From Pyramidobacter porci (GTDB lineage: Bacteria > Synergistota > Synergistia > Synergistales > Dethiosulfovibrionaceae), in the NCBI RefSeq assembly GCF_009695745.1, contig NZ_VUNH01000002.1, positions 233,036-297,035 on the forward strand: a stretch of DNA of 64,000 nucleotides, written 5' to 3'. The translations under genes were made by a program, and so were the position numbers. Positions 1 to 8,942 of the stretch are shown one piece after another. The number at the start of each line of letters is the position of its first letter. Within the stretch, counting starts at the first letter, position 1. Below the pieces are notes generated by a model that made no database searches, was not told the origin of the DNA, and saw only the letters and a program-made list of their open reading frames with translations.

Positions 1-486
1 TCGATCGTCGGCGGCCTGTTGGACATCGACGGCCGCATTGAACTCGCTGCCGGCAGAATACAAAAGCGTTTCAAGAGTTTGGATTCGAATTTTTCGCAGG
101 GCGTCATGGCGGCCACGCTGATTTTTTGCGTCGGATCGATGGCCGTGCTCGGCTCTTTCGAAGAAGGACTGGGCGGCTATCCGGCGCTGCTGCTGACCAA
201 GTCGATGATGGACGGCTTGATGTCGGTGGCGCTGGCGGCGTCGCTGGGGCTCAGCGTCGCTTTTTCGGCCGTGCCCGTGTTCGTCTATCAGGGCACGCTG
301 ACGTTGGCCGCGCGCTTCATCCAGCCGCTCATGACCGAAGCGGCGGCACGCGAGATGACGGCGGCCGGCGGCGTCATGCTCATCGGCGTCGGCCTGTCGA
401 TCCTCGGCCTGGTCAAGATGAAGCTGATGAACGCTCTGCCGGCCCTCGTCGTCGCCGTGGCGCTGGCGCGGATCTTTCTGAGGTAG
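1..486 (+). CDS. DUF554 family membrane protein, C-terminal part
   Basis: The frame is open from the first base, so the gene starts upstream; about 160 residues are visible. The segment RFFSLD-like region followed by GVMAATLIFCVGSMAVLGS and a later GGVMLIGVGLSILGL stretch match the DUF554 (YdfK/YqgA) family, small integral membrane proteins of unknown function, usually about 230 residues. Hydrophobic segments cover most of the visible part. A TTG at 19 is in frame but is not a credible start because conserved family sequence precedes it. The family assignment is from remembered motifs; function is unknown. Confidence 0.75.
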   Translation, partial: SIVGGLLDIDGRIELAAGRIQKRFKSLDSNFSQGVMAATLIFCVGSMAVLGSFEEGLGGYPALLLTKSMMDGLMSVALAASLGLSVAFSAVPVFVYQGTLTLAARFIQPLMTEAAAREMTAAGGVMLIGVGLSILGLVKMKLMNALPALVVAVALARIFLR

Positions 487-606
487 CGGCAACCTTTTTC
501 CGGGCAAGGAAAAAGTCCATTTCCGCAGTCTGTTTGACGGCTGTGTTACAATGAGCGTGTAATTTGACGGGTTATATATTGAATGAAAATTCGGAGGCGT
601 TTTTCA

Positions 607-1494
607 GTGAACGAAGTTTATAGACCTTTGGACGTGTCTCAATACGGCAAGTACAGGGAATTTTGGTTGCGATGCGACGAATATTCGTCGGACATGAGTT
701 TTGTGATCCTCTGGGCGTGGCAGGATTTCTTCGGCTACGAGGCGAGTTGGGAGCCCGAACTGATCTGGCTGCGCCAGACCAAGCCCGATCTGAAATGGCT
801 GGCTCCCGTGGGCGACTGGCGCCGCGCCGACTGGGCCGAACAGCTGCGGGCGCACGTGGGCGACGAGGCCGATTTCATCGACGTGCCCAGATCGCTCGTC
901 AGGATATGGCAGGAACAGCTGGGCGCGAAGATCGCGGCCGTGGACGACCGCGACAGCTACGAGTACCTCTACAACGTCGAAGAACTGGCGACGCTGGCCG
1001 GCAACAAGCACATGAAGCGCCGCAACCGCGTCAACAAGTTCCGCCGCGAGTTCAACGCCCAGTACAAGACGCTGACGCCGGAGATGACCGAGGAAATCAA
1101 AAATCTGCAAAGATCCTGGACTCACGACGAGAACGAGTTCATGACCAAGATGCTGACCGCCGAGGGCGAAGGCATCCTGCGCGTGCTCGATCATTGGCCG
1201 GAGATGGGGCTGATCGGCGGCGCCGTCGAGCTGGACGGCCGGCTGATCGCCTACACGCTGGCCGAACCGGTCACGCCCGAGCTGATCATGATCCATTACG
1301 AAAAAGGCCTGCCCGACTACCACGAAGTCTATCAGGTCATCAACAAGGATTTCCTGTTCCACGACGCCCGCAGCTACAAGATCGCCAACCGCGAGGAAGA
1401 CATGGGCGATCCCGGCCTGCGCCACGCCAAGCTGGCCTATCTGCCCTGCGGCTACGTGGAGAAATGCAACGTCCACTGGAACGCCAACGCCTGA
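607..1494 (+). CDS. DUF2156 (phosphatidylglycerol lysyltransferase C-terminal-like) protein
   Basis: A 295-residue protein of the DUF2156 family, a GNAT-like fold related to the catalytic domain of phosphatidylglycerol lysyltransferases, without the membrane domain of MprF. Visible family features are the N-terminal YREFWLRCDEYSSDMSF segment, the basic GNKHMKRRNRVNKFRREF stretch near residue 140, and a C-terminal GLRHAKLAYLPCGYVEK segment. An ATG at 583 is in frame, but GGAGG at 593-597 lies inside that extension and 9 bases before the GTG at 607, so 607 is preferred. The substrate cannot be told from sequence. Confidence 0.8.
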   Translation: MNEVYRPLDVSQYGKYREFWLRCDEYSSDMSFVILWAWQDFFGYEASWEPELIWLRQTKPDLKWLAPVGDWRRADWAEQLRAHVGDEADFIDVPRSLVRIWQEQLGAKIAAVDDRDSYEYLYNVEELATLAGNKHMKRRNRVNKFRREFNAQYKTLTPEMTEEIKNLQRSWTHDENEFMTKMLTAEGEGILRVLDHWPEMGLIGGAVELDGRLIAYTLAEPVTPELIMIHYEKGLPDYHEVYQVINKDFLFHDARSYKIANREEDMGDPGLRHAKLAYLPCGYVEKCNVHWNANA

Positions 1495-1505
1495 GCGATA
1501 AAAAA

Positions 1506-1552
1506 CCGTCCCGAAGATCTCACGCAAGCTGAGACTTTCGGGACGGTTTTTT
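1506..1552. terminator. Bidirectional terminator between convergent genes
   Basis: Arms CCGTCCCGAA (1506-1515) and TTCGGGACGG (1537-1546) enclose a second small stem (TCTCA/TGAGA). A T run (1547-1552) follows on the plus strand and an A run precedes the left arm, so it can serve both the DUF2156 gene and the Sir2 gene. Confidence 0.85.
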
Positions 1553-1591
1553 GGTGATTGGTGAGAAAACACAGGAGTTGGGGCGGAAGAT

Positions 1592-2350
1592 TTATCGCAC
1601 GTTTTTGAGCTCTGTCTCGACGGCGCGGAAGAAGGCGTCGAGGTCGGCGTCGACGCGCAGGGTGATGCGCGACGGCGGCAGATAGTCGGCGGACACTTCG
1701 CCGCGGTTGACGACCACGATTTTGCCGCGGCAGAGCCGGGGCAGGAACGCCGCCGGCACGACGTTGAGCGACGAGCCGAGCACGAAGAGCAGCTCGGCGC
1801 GCGAGCAGAGCCGCTCGCATTCCGTCAGGTATTTGACGCTCTCGCCGAAGAAGACGATGTCGGGCTTGATCACGCCGCCGCAATGGCAGATCGGCACGTC
1901 GGCCGTCTCGAGCATTGTGTTGACGGCGTCGTAGCCGTAATATCCGCCGCATGTGGTGCAGTGGGCGCGGCGGATCGTGCCGTGGATCTGGTAGATCGTT
2001 TTCGACCCGGCGGCCTCGTGCAGGCCGTCGAAATTCTGCGTGACGATGCCGCTCAATCGGCCCTCGGCTTCGAGACGGGCGAGGAATTTGTGCGTAAAAG
2101 TCGGCTCGATGCGGGCCAGCATGCGCTCGCATTCGCGGTGAAAACGATAGTAATACGACGGATCGCGTTCGAAGTAATTGATGTCGAAGAGTTTGTCGGC
2201 TTCCACGTCGGCCCGCCGGTAAATTCCCTGCGGCCCGCGGAAGTCGGGGATCCCCGCCGCGGTCGACAGCCCCGCGCCGCTGACAACGGCCGTGTCGCGG
2301 GAGTCGAGGATCATTTCGGCGCAGCGGCGCGCCTGTTCCTGCAACGTCAT
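1592..2350 (-). CDS. cobB: NAD-dependent protein deacylase, Sir2 family
   Basis: A 252-residue sirtuin that removes acyl groups from protein lysines using NAD. Visible motifs: GAGLSTAAGIPDFRG at residues 25-39 (NAD pocket), TQNFDGLH at 104-111, the catalytic histidine in QIHG (about 123), a zinc set C131/C134 and C155/C157 with unusually close CHC spacing, and GSSLNVVPA near 192. The ATG at 2350 places the Rossmann motif at the usual distance; the frame stays open further upstream, but that stretch overlaps the GIY-YIG gene and is not sirtuin-like. It is last of a leftward set after the MFS carrier and GIY-YIG genes. Confidence 0.92.
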   Translation of the reverse strand: MTLQEQARRCAEMILDSRDTAVVSGAGLSTAAGIPDFRGPQGIYRRADVEADKLFDINYFERDPSYYYRFHRECERMLARIEPTFTHKFLARLEAEGRLSGIVTQNFDGLHEAAGSKTIYQIHGTIRRAHCTTCGGYYGYDAVNTMLETADVPICHCGGVIKPDIVFFGESVKYLTECERLCSRAELLFVLGSSLNVVPAAFLPRLCRGKIVVVNRGEVSADYLPPSRITLRVDADLDAFFRAVETELKNVR

Positions 2351-2355
2351 GACGA

Positions 2356-2709
2356 TCACCCTTTCGAAATGTTTTCGGCCGCGGCGGAAGCGCGGTTTTT
2401 CCGCGCCCTTTCCGCCTTCGGCAGCCGCGCTGAGGGAAGCCTTTTTCCCTCCGGCAGCGAAATCTTTCCGGCGATCAGCGCCAGCTTTTCTTCCCGCGTC
2501 AGGCGCTTGACGCGACATTCGGCGCTCATGGCCGCGCTTTTGTCCGGCCATTGCCAGAGGGCGATCATGCGCACGGGGCGGCGCGGGCGCGTGTACGCGC
2601 CGCCCCGGCCGGCGTTGTGAGCGGCCAGGCGCTTATGGGGATCGACGGTGGAGCCGCTGTACAGCGTGCCGTCGGCGCAGCGGAGGATGTAATTGTAATA
2701 ATCCGGCAT
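2356..2709 (-). CDS. GIY-YIG nuclease superfamily protein (UPF0213/YhbQ-like)
   Basis: A 117-residue protein with the compact GIY-YIG fold of the UPF0213 group. The YYNYILRCADGTLYSGST segment at the N-terminus gives the family's two tyrosine-containing motifs (here NYI and LYSG rather than GIY and YIG), followed by DPHKRLAAHNAGRGGAYTR, where the conserved arginine and histidine lie. A lysine/arginine-rich C-terminal tail of about 40 residues is longer than usual. It begins only 4 bases after the MFS gene stop and ends 5 bases before the Sir2 start, so the three are probably co-transcribed. Members of the family can cut DNA, but the physiological role is unclear. Confidence 0.85.
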   Translation of the reverse strand: MPDYYNYILRCADGTLYSGSTVDPHKRLAAHNAGRGGAYTRPRRPVRMIALWQWPDKSAAMSAECRVKRLTREEKLALIAGKISLPEGKRLPSARLPKAERARKNRASAAAENISKG

Positions 2710-2713
2710 TTTC

Positions 2714-3946
2714 TCACTGCGCGGCGACGCGGGCGCGTCCCTTGTCCACGTCCACGCCCGCGAGGATCGCCATGCCGGCGATGAAGTTCAGCGCGATCAC
2801 GCCCACGGCCAGACGCAGCGAACCCGTCGCTTGGGCGACGAAGCCGCACAGCGCCGGGCCGACGATGCCGGCGAATTTGCTGGAGACGTTGTAGAGGCCG
2901 AAGAAATGACCGCTGCGTCCGGCGGGCAGCATCGAGGCGTAGATCGAGCGGCTGATGGCCTGCGATCCGCCCTGCACCATGCCGACGGCGACGGCCATCA
3001 GCCAGAAATGCCAGTTCTGCGTGATGAACATGGCACCGACGGCGACGATCGCGTACCAGGAGAGCGCGATCATGACGGCGCGCTTGCTGCCGGATTTTTC
3101 CGCCAGACGGGCGAAAACGAGCGCGAAGGGCACGCCGACGAACTGCGTCGCCAGCATGGCGCCGACGAGATGATTCTGCGAGATACCCAGGCCGGCGCCG
3201 AACACGGCGGCCATGCGGACGATGGTGCCGATGCCGTCGTTGTAGAGCCAGAACGACACCATGAAGCGCAGCGCCTCGGGGTACTGCTTCAGCTCCGTCC
3301 AGCTGTGCGCCAGCGCGCGCAGCGTTTGTCCCAACCCCGAGGGCGCGTTGCCGGCGGCCGGCGGCTCGGGCACCCAGGCCGCGAGCACGGCCGCGGCGGC
3401 GGACCACCAGAGCGCGACCGAGAGGAACGACATCTTCACGCCCGGCTCGCCGAAGCGGGCGATCAGGAGCATGTCGAGGGCCAGCAGCACGCCGCCGCCG
3501 AGATAGCCGACGCCGTAGCCGAGCGTGGAAACGCGGTCCATCGCGCCCGGCGGCGCGACGAACGTGAGCAGCGCGTCGTAACACACCGACGCCACCGAGA
3601 GGCCGACCGTGCCCAGCACCATGCAGGAGAGCGTGTACAGCCACGTCCCCCGCCCCGAGAGGCACAGCGCGGCCGAGGCGGCGATGCCGAGCGCGGCGAA
3701 AGCCAGCAGGAATTTTTTCTTCAGCGGCCGGCCGTCGACATACGTGCCCACGACGGGCGTGAGCAGGGCCGAAAGGAGCAGCGCGATCGAAGAAGCGTAG
3801 CCCCATGACGACAGCGCCCACTTGCCGCCCGCGGCGACGACGTTCTGATAATAGACGGGCAGCACCACGGCCATGACGACGGTGGCGAAGGCGCAGTGTC
3901 CGGTGTCGTAAAGGCACCAGGCGAAGACGGAACGGTTTGCGAACAT
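2714..3946 (-). CDS. MFS transporter, UMF1/Atg22-like family
   Basis: A 410-residue carrier with about 12 predicted membrane segments. The N-terminal [26 protein letters not shown] closely follows the UMF1 (Atg22-like) signature, in which a WALYD motif opens helix 1. A cytoplasmic loop DGRPLKKKF after helix 2 corresponds to MFS motif A. Family members are proposed effluxers of amino acids or other small molecules; the substrate here is unknown. It is the first gene of a leftward operon with the GIY-YIG and sirtuin genes. Confidence 0.85.
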   Translation of the reverse strand: MFANRSVFAWCLYDTGHCAFATVVMAVVLPVYYQNVVAAGGKWALSSWGYASSIALLLSALLTPVVGTYVDGRPLKKKFLLAFAALGIAASAALCLSGRGTWLYTLSCMVLGTVGLSVASVCYDALLTFVAPPGAMDRVSTLGYGVGYLGGGVLLALDMLLIARFGEPGVKMSFLSVALWWSAAAAVLAAWVPEPPAAGNAPSGLGQTLRALAHSWTELKQYPEALRFMVSFWLYNDGIGTIVRMAAVFGAGLGISQNHLVGAMLATQFVGVPFALVFARLAEKSGSKRAVMIALSWYAIVAVGAMFITQNWHFWLMAVAVGMVQGGSQAISRSIYASMLPAGRSGHFFGLYNVSSKFAGIVGPALCGFVAQATGSLRLAVGVIALNFIAGMAILAGVDVDKGRARVAAQ

Positions 3947-4047
3947 ACGATTTTCACCTCAAAAATTTGCGGCGAAGGGACGGCTCCGGAAATTTGCGTT
4001 CCGGCGCGGAAATTTCTTCGCGCTGTCAATTCCCGTGGAACTGCTTT

Positions 4048-4076
4048 ATAATAAACCATAGCGCCGCGCAGTTCAA
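4048..4076 (-). promoter_or_regulatory. Predicted promoter of the MFS-GIY-YIG-sirtuin operon
   Basis: On the minus strand TTGAAC (4071-4076) and TATTAT (4048-4053) are separated by 17 bases, a good sigma-70 match about 100 bases upstream of the MFS start. Confidence 0.55.
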
Positions 4077-4150
4077 ACGATAAAAAGCCGGCGCGGAAAA
4101 GTTTTTCGCGAAAATTTCCCGCGGTTTTCGTAAAGGAGCGATCATCGGAA

Positions 4151-4693
4151 ATGTCTTATCAGCGTCCCGACTGGGAAAGTTACTTCATGACCCTCGCGCT
4201 GGTCGCCGCGACGAGAAGCACCTGCCTGCGCCGTCAGGTCGGCGCCGTGATCGTCAGGGACGGGCAGATCATCAGCACGGGCTACAACGGCGCGCCCAAA
4301 GGCACGCCGCACTGTTTCGAGACGGGGTGCCTGCGCACCAAACTGGGCATCCCCTCGGGAGAACGGCACGAGATCTGCCGCGGCTCGCACGCCGAGCTGA
4401 ACGCCATCGCCCAGGCGGCGTCGGTCGGCGTTTCCACGGCCGGCGCTTCGCTGTACTGCACCCATTCGCCCTGTTCCTTCTGCACCAAGGCGGTCATCAA
4501 CGCCGGCATCCGCCGCGTCGTCTATCTTTATTCCTATCCCGACGAACTGGCGGAGAATCTGCGCCGCGAAGCGGGACTCGCCGCCGAACACTTTCCGCCC
4601 GAACGCCTCGGCTGCATCGCGGACTGCCTCGACCGGGCGCGTCTCAGCCTCGGCGACCGAAACGCTGCAAAGGAGGGCTGCTCATGCTGCTGA
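4151..4693 (+). CDS. comEB: dCMP deaminase family protein (ComEB-like)
   Basis: A 180-residue zinc deaminase converting dCMP to dUMP, feeding thymidylate synthesis. The zinc ligands are visible as H80-A-E82 (with the catalytic glutamate) and P-C108-S-F-C111; GAVIVRDGQIISTGYNGAPKG near residue 31 is the substrate-binding core. The insertion between these (CFETGCLRTKLGIPSGERHEIC) carries the extra cysteine/histidine set seen in dCMP deaminases. A Shine-Dalgarno AAGGAG sits about 12 bases before the ATG. The stop overlaps the next gene by 10 bases, indicating translational coupling. Confidence 0.92.
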   Translation: MSYQRPDWESYFMTLALVAATRSTCLRRQVGAVIVRDGQIISTGYNGAPKGTPHCFETGCLRTKLGIPSGERHEICRGSHAELNAIAQAASVGVSTAGASLYCTHSPCSFCTKAVINAGIRRVVYLYSYPDELAENLRREAGLAAEHFPPERLGCIADCLDRARLSLGDRNAAKEGCSCC

Positions 4694-6468
4694 AATTCTG
4701 CGGCGCCGCCAAAGAAGTGACCGGCTCCAACTATCTGCTCGAAGCCGGCGGACATCGTTTCCTCGTGGACTGCGGCATGCATCAGGGCGAACGGGAAGAG
4801 GCCAACGTCGATCCGTTCCCCTACGCCGCCGGCTCGATCGACGCGGTGCTGCTGACGCACGCGCACATCGACCACTCCGGCCGCATTCCCAAGCTGGTCA
4901 AGGAAGGCTTTCGCGGCAAAATTTACGCGACGCTGCCGACCATCGAACTGACCGAGATCCTCTGGGACGACTCGGTGCGCCTCATGCGCGAGGACGCCGA
5001 ATGGCAGAGCGCCAAAAACGCCCGCCGCGGCCTGCCGCCGGCGGAGCCCATCTACGGCCAGGAAGAGGCCGACGCCGCCAAAAAACTGTTCACGCCCGTC
5101 AATTACGACTCGCGCCTCGAGATCCTCCCCGGCGTGTCGGCCCGCTTCCGCGACGCCGGGCACATCCTCGGCAGCGCCATTTTGGAAATCCTCATCGAGG
5201 AAGAAGGGCGCATCGTGCGCATCGTCTTCTCCGGCGACCTCGGCCCCATGCAGACCGTCATGGGACGCGCGCCCGCGGAGATCACCGACGCGGATTACGT
5301 CGTCATCGAGTCCACTTACGGCAATCGCGAGCACAAAGACAATCAGCAGACTCGCGACGAATTCCAGACGCTGATGAAGGACATCTTCGCCAAAAAGAAA
5401 GGCAAGGTGTTCATCCCCACCTTCGTCGTCGACCGAGCCCAGCGCATCATGTACGAGTTGGAACTGCTGCGCGGCCAGGGGGTGGGCGCCGGAATGCCGG
5501 TGTTCTTCGACTCGCCGATGGGCGTCAAAGTGAGCAAACTTTACGAGAGCCATCTCGACCTGCTGTCGCAGGAGATCCAGACCTACCGCCGCGACGGCGG
5601 CAATCCCTTCTCCAGCGAGGACATCCAGTACGTTTCCACGCGCGAGGAATCGCAGGCCGTCAATAACCGCGACTTCGGCGTGGTCATGGCCGGCAGCGGC
5701 ATGTGCAACGGCGGGCGCATCGTCCACCACCTCAAAAACGGCATCTGGAACCCCGACAACCACGTCGTCTTCGTCGGGTATCAGGCGCACGGCACGCTGG
5801 GGCGCCGCATCGTCGACCGCGCCAAGACCGTGCGCATCGCCGGCGAAGCCGTCAACGTCAACGCGCAGATCCACACCATCGGCGGCTTCTCGGCCCACGC
5901 CGACCGCACCGACCTGCTCGGCTGGGCCGAGCGCTTCCGTCCCACCATGCCGAAGTTCTTCGTCACCCACGGCGAAGCCGAAGCTGCCGAGAGCCTGGCC
6001 GAGGCGCTGAAAACGCGCGGCTTCGAGGCCCTGGTGCCCGAACTCGAACAGGAAGTGGCGCTCGTGCCTCGCGAAGCCGGGCAGAAGCTCAGCGAAGCGA
6101 TCGCCGACGCCAAAGCCGCGCCGCTTCCCGAGAAGATCGCCGAGACCGAGACGCCCGCCGACCCCGGCGGCGCGGCCGTTACCGGAGAAAAAGGCGTGCC
6201 TGCCGCAAAAAGCGAAGCGGCGGCTTCGAGCTCCGCCGTGGAAAAGCCGCTGACGAAAGAGCAGAAGAAAACAGCCGAGAAAAAGGCGCGCCGCGCCAAC
6301 CGCCGCGCCGTGAAAGCCCTCGAAGACATCGGCGACCAGATGCGCGAGATCTACGAAAAGGCCGGCAGCGGCGAACTTGCGGCCGAATCGCAGCCCCTGC
6401 TCGACGCCGTCGCCGTGCTGCTCGACTCGGTCATCGCCCAGTCGGGCAGGAACGCGGCGAAGAATTAG
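4684..6468 (+). CDS. MBL-fold RNA-processing-like hydrolase (beta-CASP) with C-terminal extension
   Basis: A 594-residue metallo-beta-lactamase/beta-CASP protein, a family that includes CPSF73-like and archaeal/bacterial RNA nucleases. The metal motif HAHIDHSG is at residues 59-66, GAGHILGSA-like DAGHILGSAILE near 162, a conserved SGDLG, then the beta-CASP domain (VVDRAQRIMYEL, GSGMCNGGRIVHHL) and the closing FSAHADRTDLL and FVTHGE of the RMMBL segment. The last 130 or so residues are an Ala/Lys/Glu-rich linker and a helical tail not part of the core family. AGGAGG precedes the ATG at 4684. RNase activity is inferred from family only. Confidence 0.88.
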   Translation: MLLKFCGAAKEVTGSNYLLEAGGHRFLVDCGMHQGEREEANVDPFPYAAGSIDAVLLTHAHIDHSGRIPKLVKEGFRGKIYATLPTIELTEILWDDSVRLMREDAEWQSAKNARRGLPPAEPIYGQEEADAAKKLFTPVNYDSRLEILPGVSARFRDAGHILGSAILEILIEEEGRIVRIVFSGDLGPMQTVMGRAPAEITDADYVVIESTYGNREHKDNQQTRDEFQTLMKDIFAKKKGKVFIPTFVVDRAQRIMYELELLRGQGVGAGMPVFFDSPMGVKVSKLYESHLDLLSQEIQTYRRDGGNPFSSEDIQYVSTREESQAVNNRDFGVVMAGSGMCNGGRIVHHLKNGIWNPDNHVVFVGYQAHGTLGRRIVDRAKTVRIAGEAVNVNAQIHTIGGFSAHADRTDLLGWAERFRPTMPKFFVTHGEAEAAESLAEALKTRGFEALVPELEQEVALVPREAGQKLSEAIADAKAAPLPEKIAETETPADPGGAAVTGEKGVPAAKSEAAASSSAVEKPLTKEQKKTAEKKARRANRRAVKALEDIGDQMREIYEKAGSGELAAESQPLLDAVAVLLDSVIAQSGRNAAKN

Positions 6469-6488
6469 AAAATTGCATTGTCGTCTGC

Positions 6489-6494
6489 TATAAT
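6489..6494 (+). promoter_or_regulatory. Candidate -10 element upstream of the 5'-nucleotidase gene
   Basis: TATAAT lies 74 bases before the start of the next gene; the best -35 (TTAGAA at 6465-6470, 18-base spacer) is poor, so only the -10 is convincing. Confidence 0.35.
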
Positions 6495-6568
6495 CTGAAC
6501 GAAATTTCAAACAGGGCGCGGCGAGTCTTCGCCTGAAAAATCTCTGGTGTGAGAAAGGAACGGATACG

Positions 6569-8239
6569 ATGGAAAAGTCGCGGAAGTATTTGTTCGGCGG
6601 TTTGGCGGCGCTGACGGCCGCCTTCGTGCTGTTGCTCGTGGTCGGACGCACCCAGAACGTCAAGGTCAAGGCGGAGTCGCAGGACGCCGTCGTGCTCTAC
6701 ACGAACGACGTTCACTGCGGCATCGACGGCTACTCGAAGCTGGCGGCCTATCGCCGGCAGATGATCGAGGCCGGTTACGAGACGGCCGTCGTCGACGCCG
6801 GCGATTTCATCCAGGGCGAGATGACCGGCTCTCTGACCAAGGGGGCCGACATCGTTGCGCTGATGAACGCCGTCCCCTACGATCTGGCGGTGCCGGGCAA
6901 TCATGAGTTCGACTACGGAACGGCGAACTTTCTCGCGCTCGTGCAGAAGTCGGCCACGTTCCCCGTGCTGAGCGCCAACTTCGAGGACCTGCGCACGCAC
7001 AAGCCGGTGCTGCCGCCCTACAAGATCCTGACGCTGGGCGGTCGTCAGGTTGCTTTTGTCGGCGTCTGCACGCCCTCGACCTACACCTCGTCGACGCCCA
7101 AATACTTTGAAGACGAAAAAGGCCGGCAGATCTACGGCTTCGGCGAAAAGGACTTCGTCGCCAAAGTTCAGGCGGCCGTGGATCGCGCGCGCCAAGAGGG
7201 CGCCGAGATCGTCGTCCTGCTGGCGCACCTCGGCATCAACGGCATCAACGAAGGCTGGCGCTCCATCGACGTGATCGCCCGGACCCGCGGCATCGACGCC
7301 GTAATCGACGGCCATTCCCACGAGGCTTTCGCCGGCGAAATCTACAAGAATGCCGACGGCAAGGACGTGCATTACAGCCAGACCGGCAGCAAGTTCATGT
7401 TCTTCGGCGCCATGACGCTGGCCAAAGACGGCTCCATCCGCACCGAGCTGATCCACCCCGGCGACGTCGACGAGAAAAAGAGCGAGGCTTCGCAGAAAGC
7501 GTACGCCGACGTGCAGCCCCTGATCGACCGATGCCACGAAAAGGTCGCTTATCTGAACGAAAAGCTCGGCGTCGCCGAAGTGCCGCTGGCGATCGACGAC
7601 CCTCGCACCGGCAGGCGCCGCGTGCGTATGGGCGAGTGCAACATGGGAGATTTCGTGGCCGACGCCTACCGCGCCGTGCTTGGCGCCCAAATCGCCGTCG
7701 TCAACGGCGGCGGTGTGCGCGCTTCCGTCGGCGGCCCCGACGTGACCCGTCTTGACCTGATGAACGTCAACCCCTGGAACAATCCCACCTGCGTCGTCGA
7801 GCTGCCGGGACAGACGCTGCTCGACCTGCTCGAGTTCAGCTGCCGCCACCTGCCCGATGAGGAAAACGGCGGATTCTTGCAGGTTTCCGGTATAAGTTTC
7901 GAGGTCGATCCGTCCTTGAAGAGCCCCGTCAAAATTGACGGCAAGGGCGTCTTCGCGGGCGTCGACGAGACGATGCCGCGCCGCGTGCGCAACGCGCGCG
8001 TGGACGGCGAACTGCTGCGCCCCGAGGCCGCTTACGCCGTAGCCAGCTCGAAATACGTGCTGCTCGAAGGCGGCGACGGCAACGGCGCGCTTGCGGGCGC
8101 CAAAGTTCTGAAGGCCGACGGCTTGCCTAGCGACGCCGAGTGCCTGATCAAATACTTCACGGAAAATCTGCGCGGCACAGTGAAGATGGAGAAGTACGGC
8201 AATCCGCTCGGCAGCGGCCGGATCACGATCGCCGAATAA
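6569..8239 (+). CDS. 5'-nucleotidase / UshA-like metallophosphatase, exported
   Basis: A 556-residue protein with an N-terminal membrane/signal segment (LFGGLAALTAAFVLLLVVG) and the two-domain architecture of UshA-type enzymes that hydrolyse nucleotides or nucleotide sugars outside the cytoplasm. The dimetal motifs are VLYTNDVHCGIDG (about 45), DAGDFIQG, GNHEFDYG and a later GHSHE; the C-terminal substrate domain includes MGDFVADAYRAVLGAQIAVVNGGGVRAS. The signal segment has no clear cleavage or lipobox, so it may stay membrane-anchored. The exact substrate cannot be deduced. Confidence 0.9.
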   Translation: MEKSRKYLFGGLAALTAAFVLLLVVGRTQNVKVKAESQDAVVLYTNDVHCGIDGYSKLAAYRRQMIEAGYETAVVDAGDFIQGEMTGSLTKGADIVALMNAVPYDLAVPGNHEFDYGTANFLALVQKSATFPVLSANFEDLRTHKPVLPPYKILTLGGRQVAFVGVCTPSTYTSSTPKYFEDEKGRQIYGFGEKDFVAKVQAAVDRARQEGAEIVVLLAHLGINGINEGWRSIDVIARTRGIDAVIDGHSHEAFAGEIYKNADGKDVHYSQTGSKFMFFGAMTLAKDGSIRTELIHPGDVDEKKSEASQKAYADVQPLIDRCHEKVAYLNEKLGVAEVPLAIDDPRTGRRRVRMGECNMGDFVADAYRAVLGAQIAVVNGGGVRASVGGPDVTRLDLMNVNPWNNPTCVVELPGQTLLDLLEFSCRHLPDEENGGFLQVSGISFEVDPSLKSPVKIDGKGVFAGVDETMPRRVRNARVDGELLRPEAAYAVASSKYVLLEGGDGNGALAGAKVLKADGLPSDAECLIKYFTENLRGTVKMEKYGNPLGSGRITIAE

Positions 8240-8500
8240 CCGACGCGGTGTGCCGGGGCACTGCTCGCTGAAACGGACCGGTAGGAACGAAATAAAAGAG
8301 CGCGAACGGTCGCAGCGTGCCGGCCGCCACGGGGCCGTTCGCCTGCCGCGCAAGATCGTGCTGAGCAAAGAACGGGCGCGCCTGGCTGCCTTTGGGAACG
8401 ATCAGTGACAGGAGTTCGCCCGTCTCGAACGCGACCATCCCGTTGCCGTCTTTGAAGGTCTCGTCTTTATCCGAGAACAATAGATCCACGACACCGGCAA
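8223..8500 (-). pseudogene. Possible degraded or unrecognised reading frame
   Basis: A leftward frame of about 90 codons lies between the terminator at 8505-8549 and the nucleotidase stop. It reads protein-like (for example FKDGNGMVAFETGELLSL), but the only upstream starts fall within the terminator hairpin and no ribosome site is seen. It may be the tail of a decayed gene. I do not recognise the family. Confidence 0.25.
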
Positions 8501-8504
8501 TAAA

Positions 8505-8549
8505 GAAAGAACCGTTTCCCCTGCATATCACGGGGGAAACGGTTCTTTC
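8505..8549. terminator. Strong terminator downstream of the ArsC/Spx-like gene
   Basis: A perfect 17-bp inverted repeat (8505-8521 and 8533-8549, left arm GAAAGAACCGTTTCCCC) with an 11-base loop lies 16 bases past the stop of the leftward gene. Read on the minus strand the right flank is T-rich (CTTTCTTTATT). Confidence 0.8.
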
Positions 8550-8564
8550 GCGTGCGGTCATGAA

Positions 8565-8921
8565 TTACCTTTTCAGGGCCTTGCTCCAGTCGGCTTCTTT
8601 GAATCCGGGCAGCACCGCTTCAGGCGTAACCAGCAGAGGACGCTTGACGAGCATTCCGTCTGTGGCCAGAAGCTCATACGCTTCCTGGTCGGACATGCCG
8701 GGCAGGCGCTCCTTGACGTTCAGCGAACGATAGAGCATTCCGCTTGTGTTGAAAAAGCGCCGCACGGGCAGACCGCTTTTTTCGTGCCACGCGCGCAGTT
8801 CGGCGGCCGTGGGGCGATCGTCCGCGATGAAGCGCTTTTCGTAGGGGACGCCGTTGTTTTTCAGCCACTGTTCGGCCTTTTTGCATGTGCTGCATCTGTC
8901 GTAACACAGAAAAAGATTCAT
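8565..8921 (-). CDS. ArsC/Spx family protein (thioredoxin-like reductase fold)
   Basis: A 118-residue protein of the ArsC/Spx superfamily. The N-terminal CYDRCSTCKKAEQWL gives a C-x2-C site like that of Spx/MgsR and YffB proteins, followed by the family's KRPLLVT segment near residue 92 (the RPxL/I position). The whole domain is present at typical length. The ATG at 8921 has GGAG at a suitable distance; an in-frame ATG at 8942 would add seven residues of no family character. It may be a redox regulator or a glutathione-independent reductase; sequence alone does not choose. Confidence 0.85.
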   Translation of the reverse strand: MNLFLCYDRCSTCKKAEQWLKNNGVPYEKRFIADDRPTAAELRAWHEKSGLPVRRFFNTSGMLYRSLNVKERLPGMSDQEAYELLATDGMLVKRPLLVTPEAVLPGFKEADWSKALKR

Positions 8922-8942
8922 GCTTTTCACGCTCCGTTCCAT

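Noticed and set aside
533..580. TTGACG and TATATT before the DUF2156 gene as promoter
   Set aside because: The spacing (36 bases) is wrong for one promoter and no alternative partner is good enough.
4534..6669. 711-codon minus-strand open frame
   Set aside because: Antisense to the dCMP deaminase and beta-CASP genes, with biased composition and no motif.
6488..8368. 626-codon minus-strand open frame
   Set aside because: Antisense to the UshA-like gene; composition is a mirror of coding GC bias.
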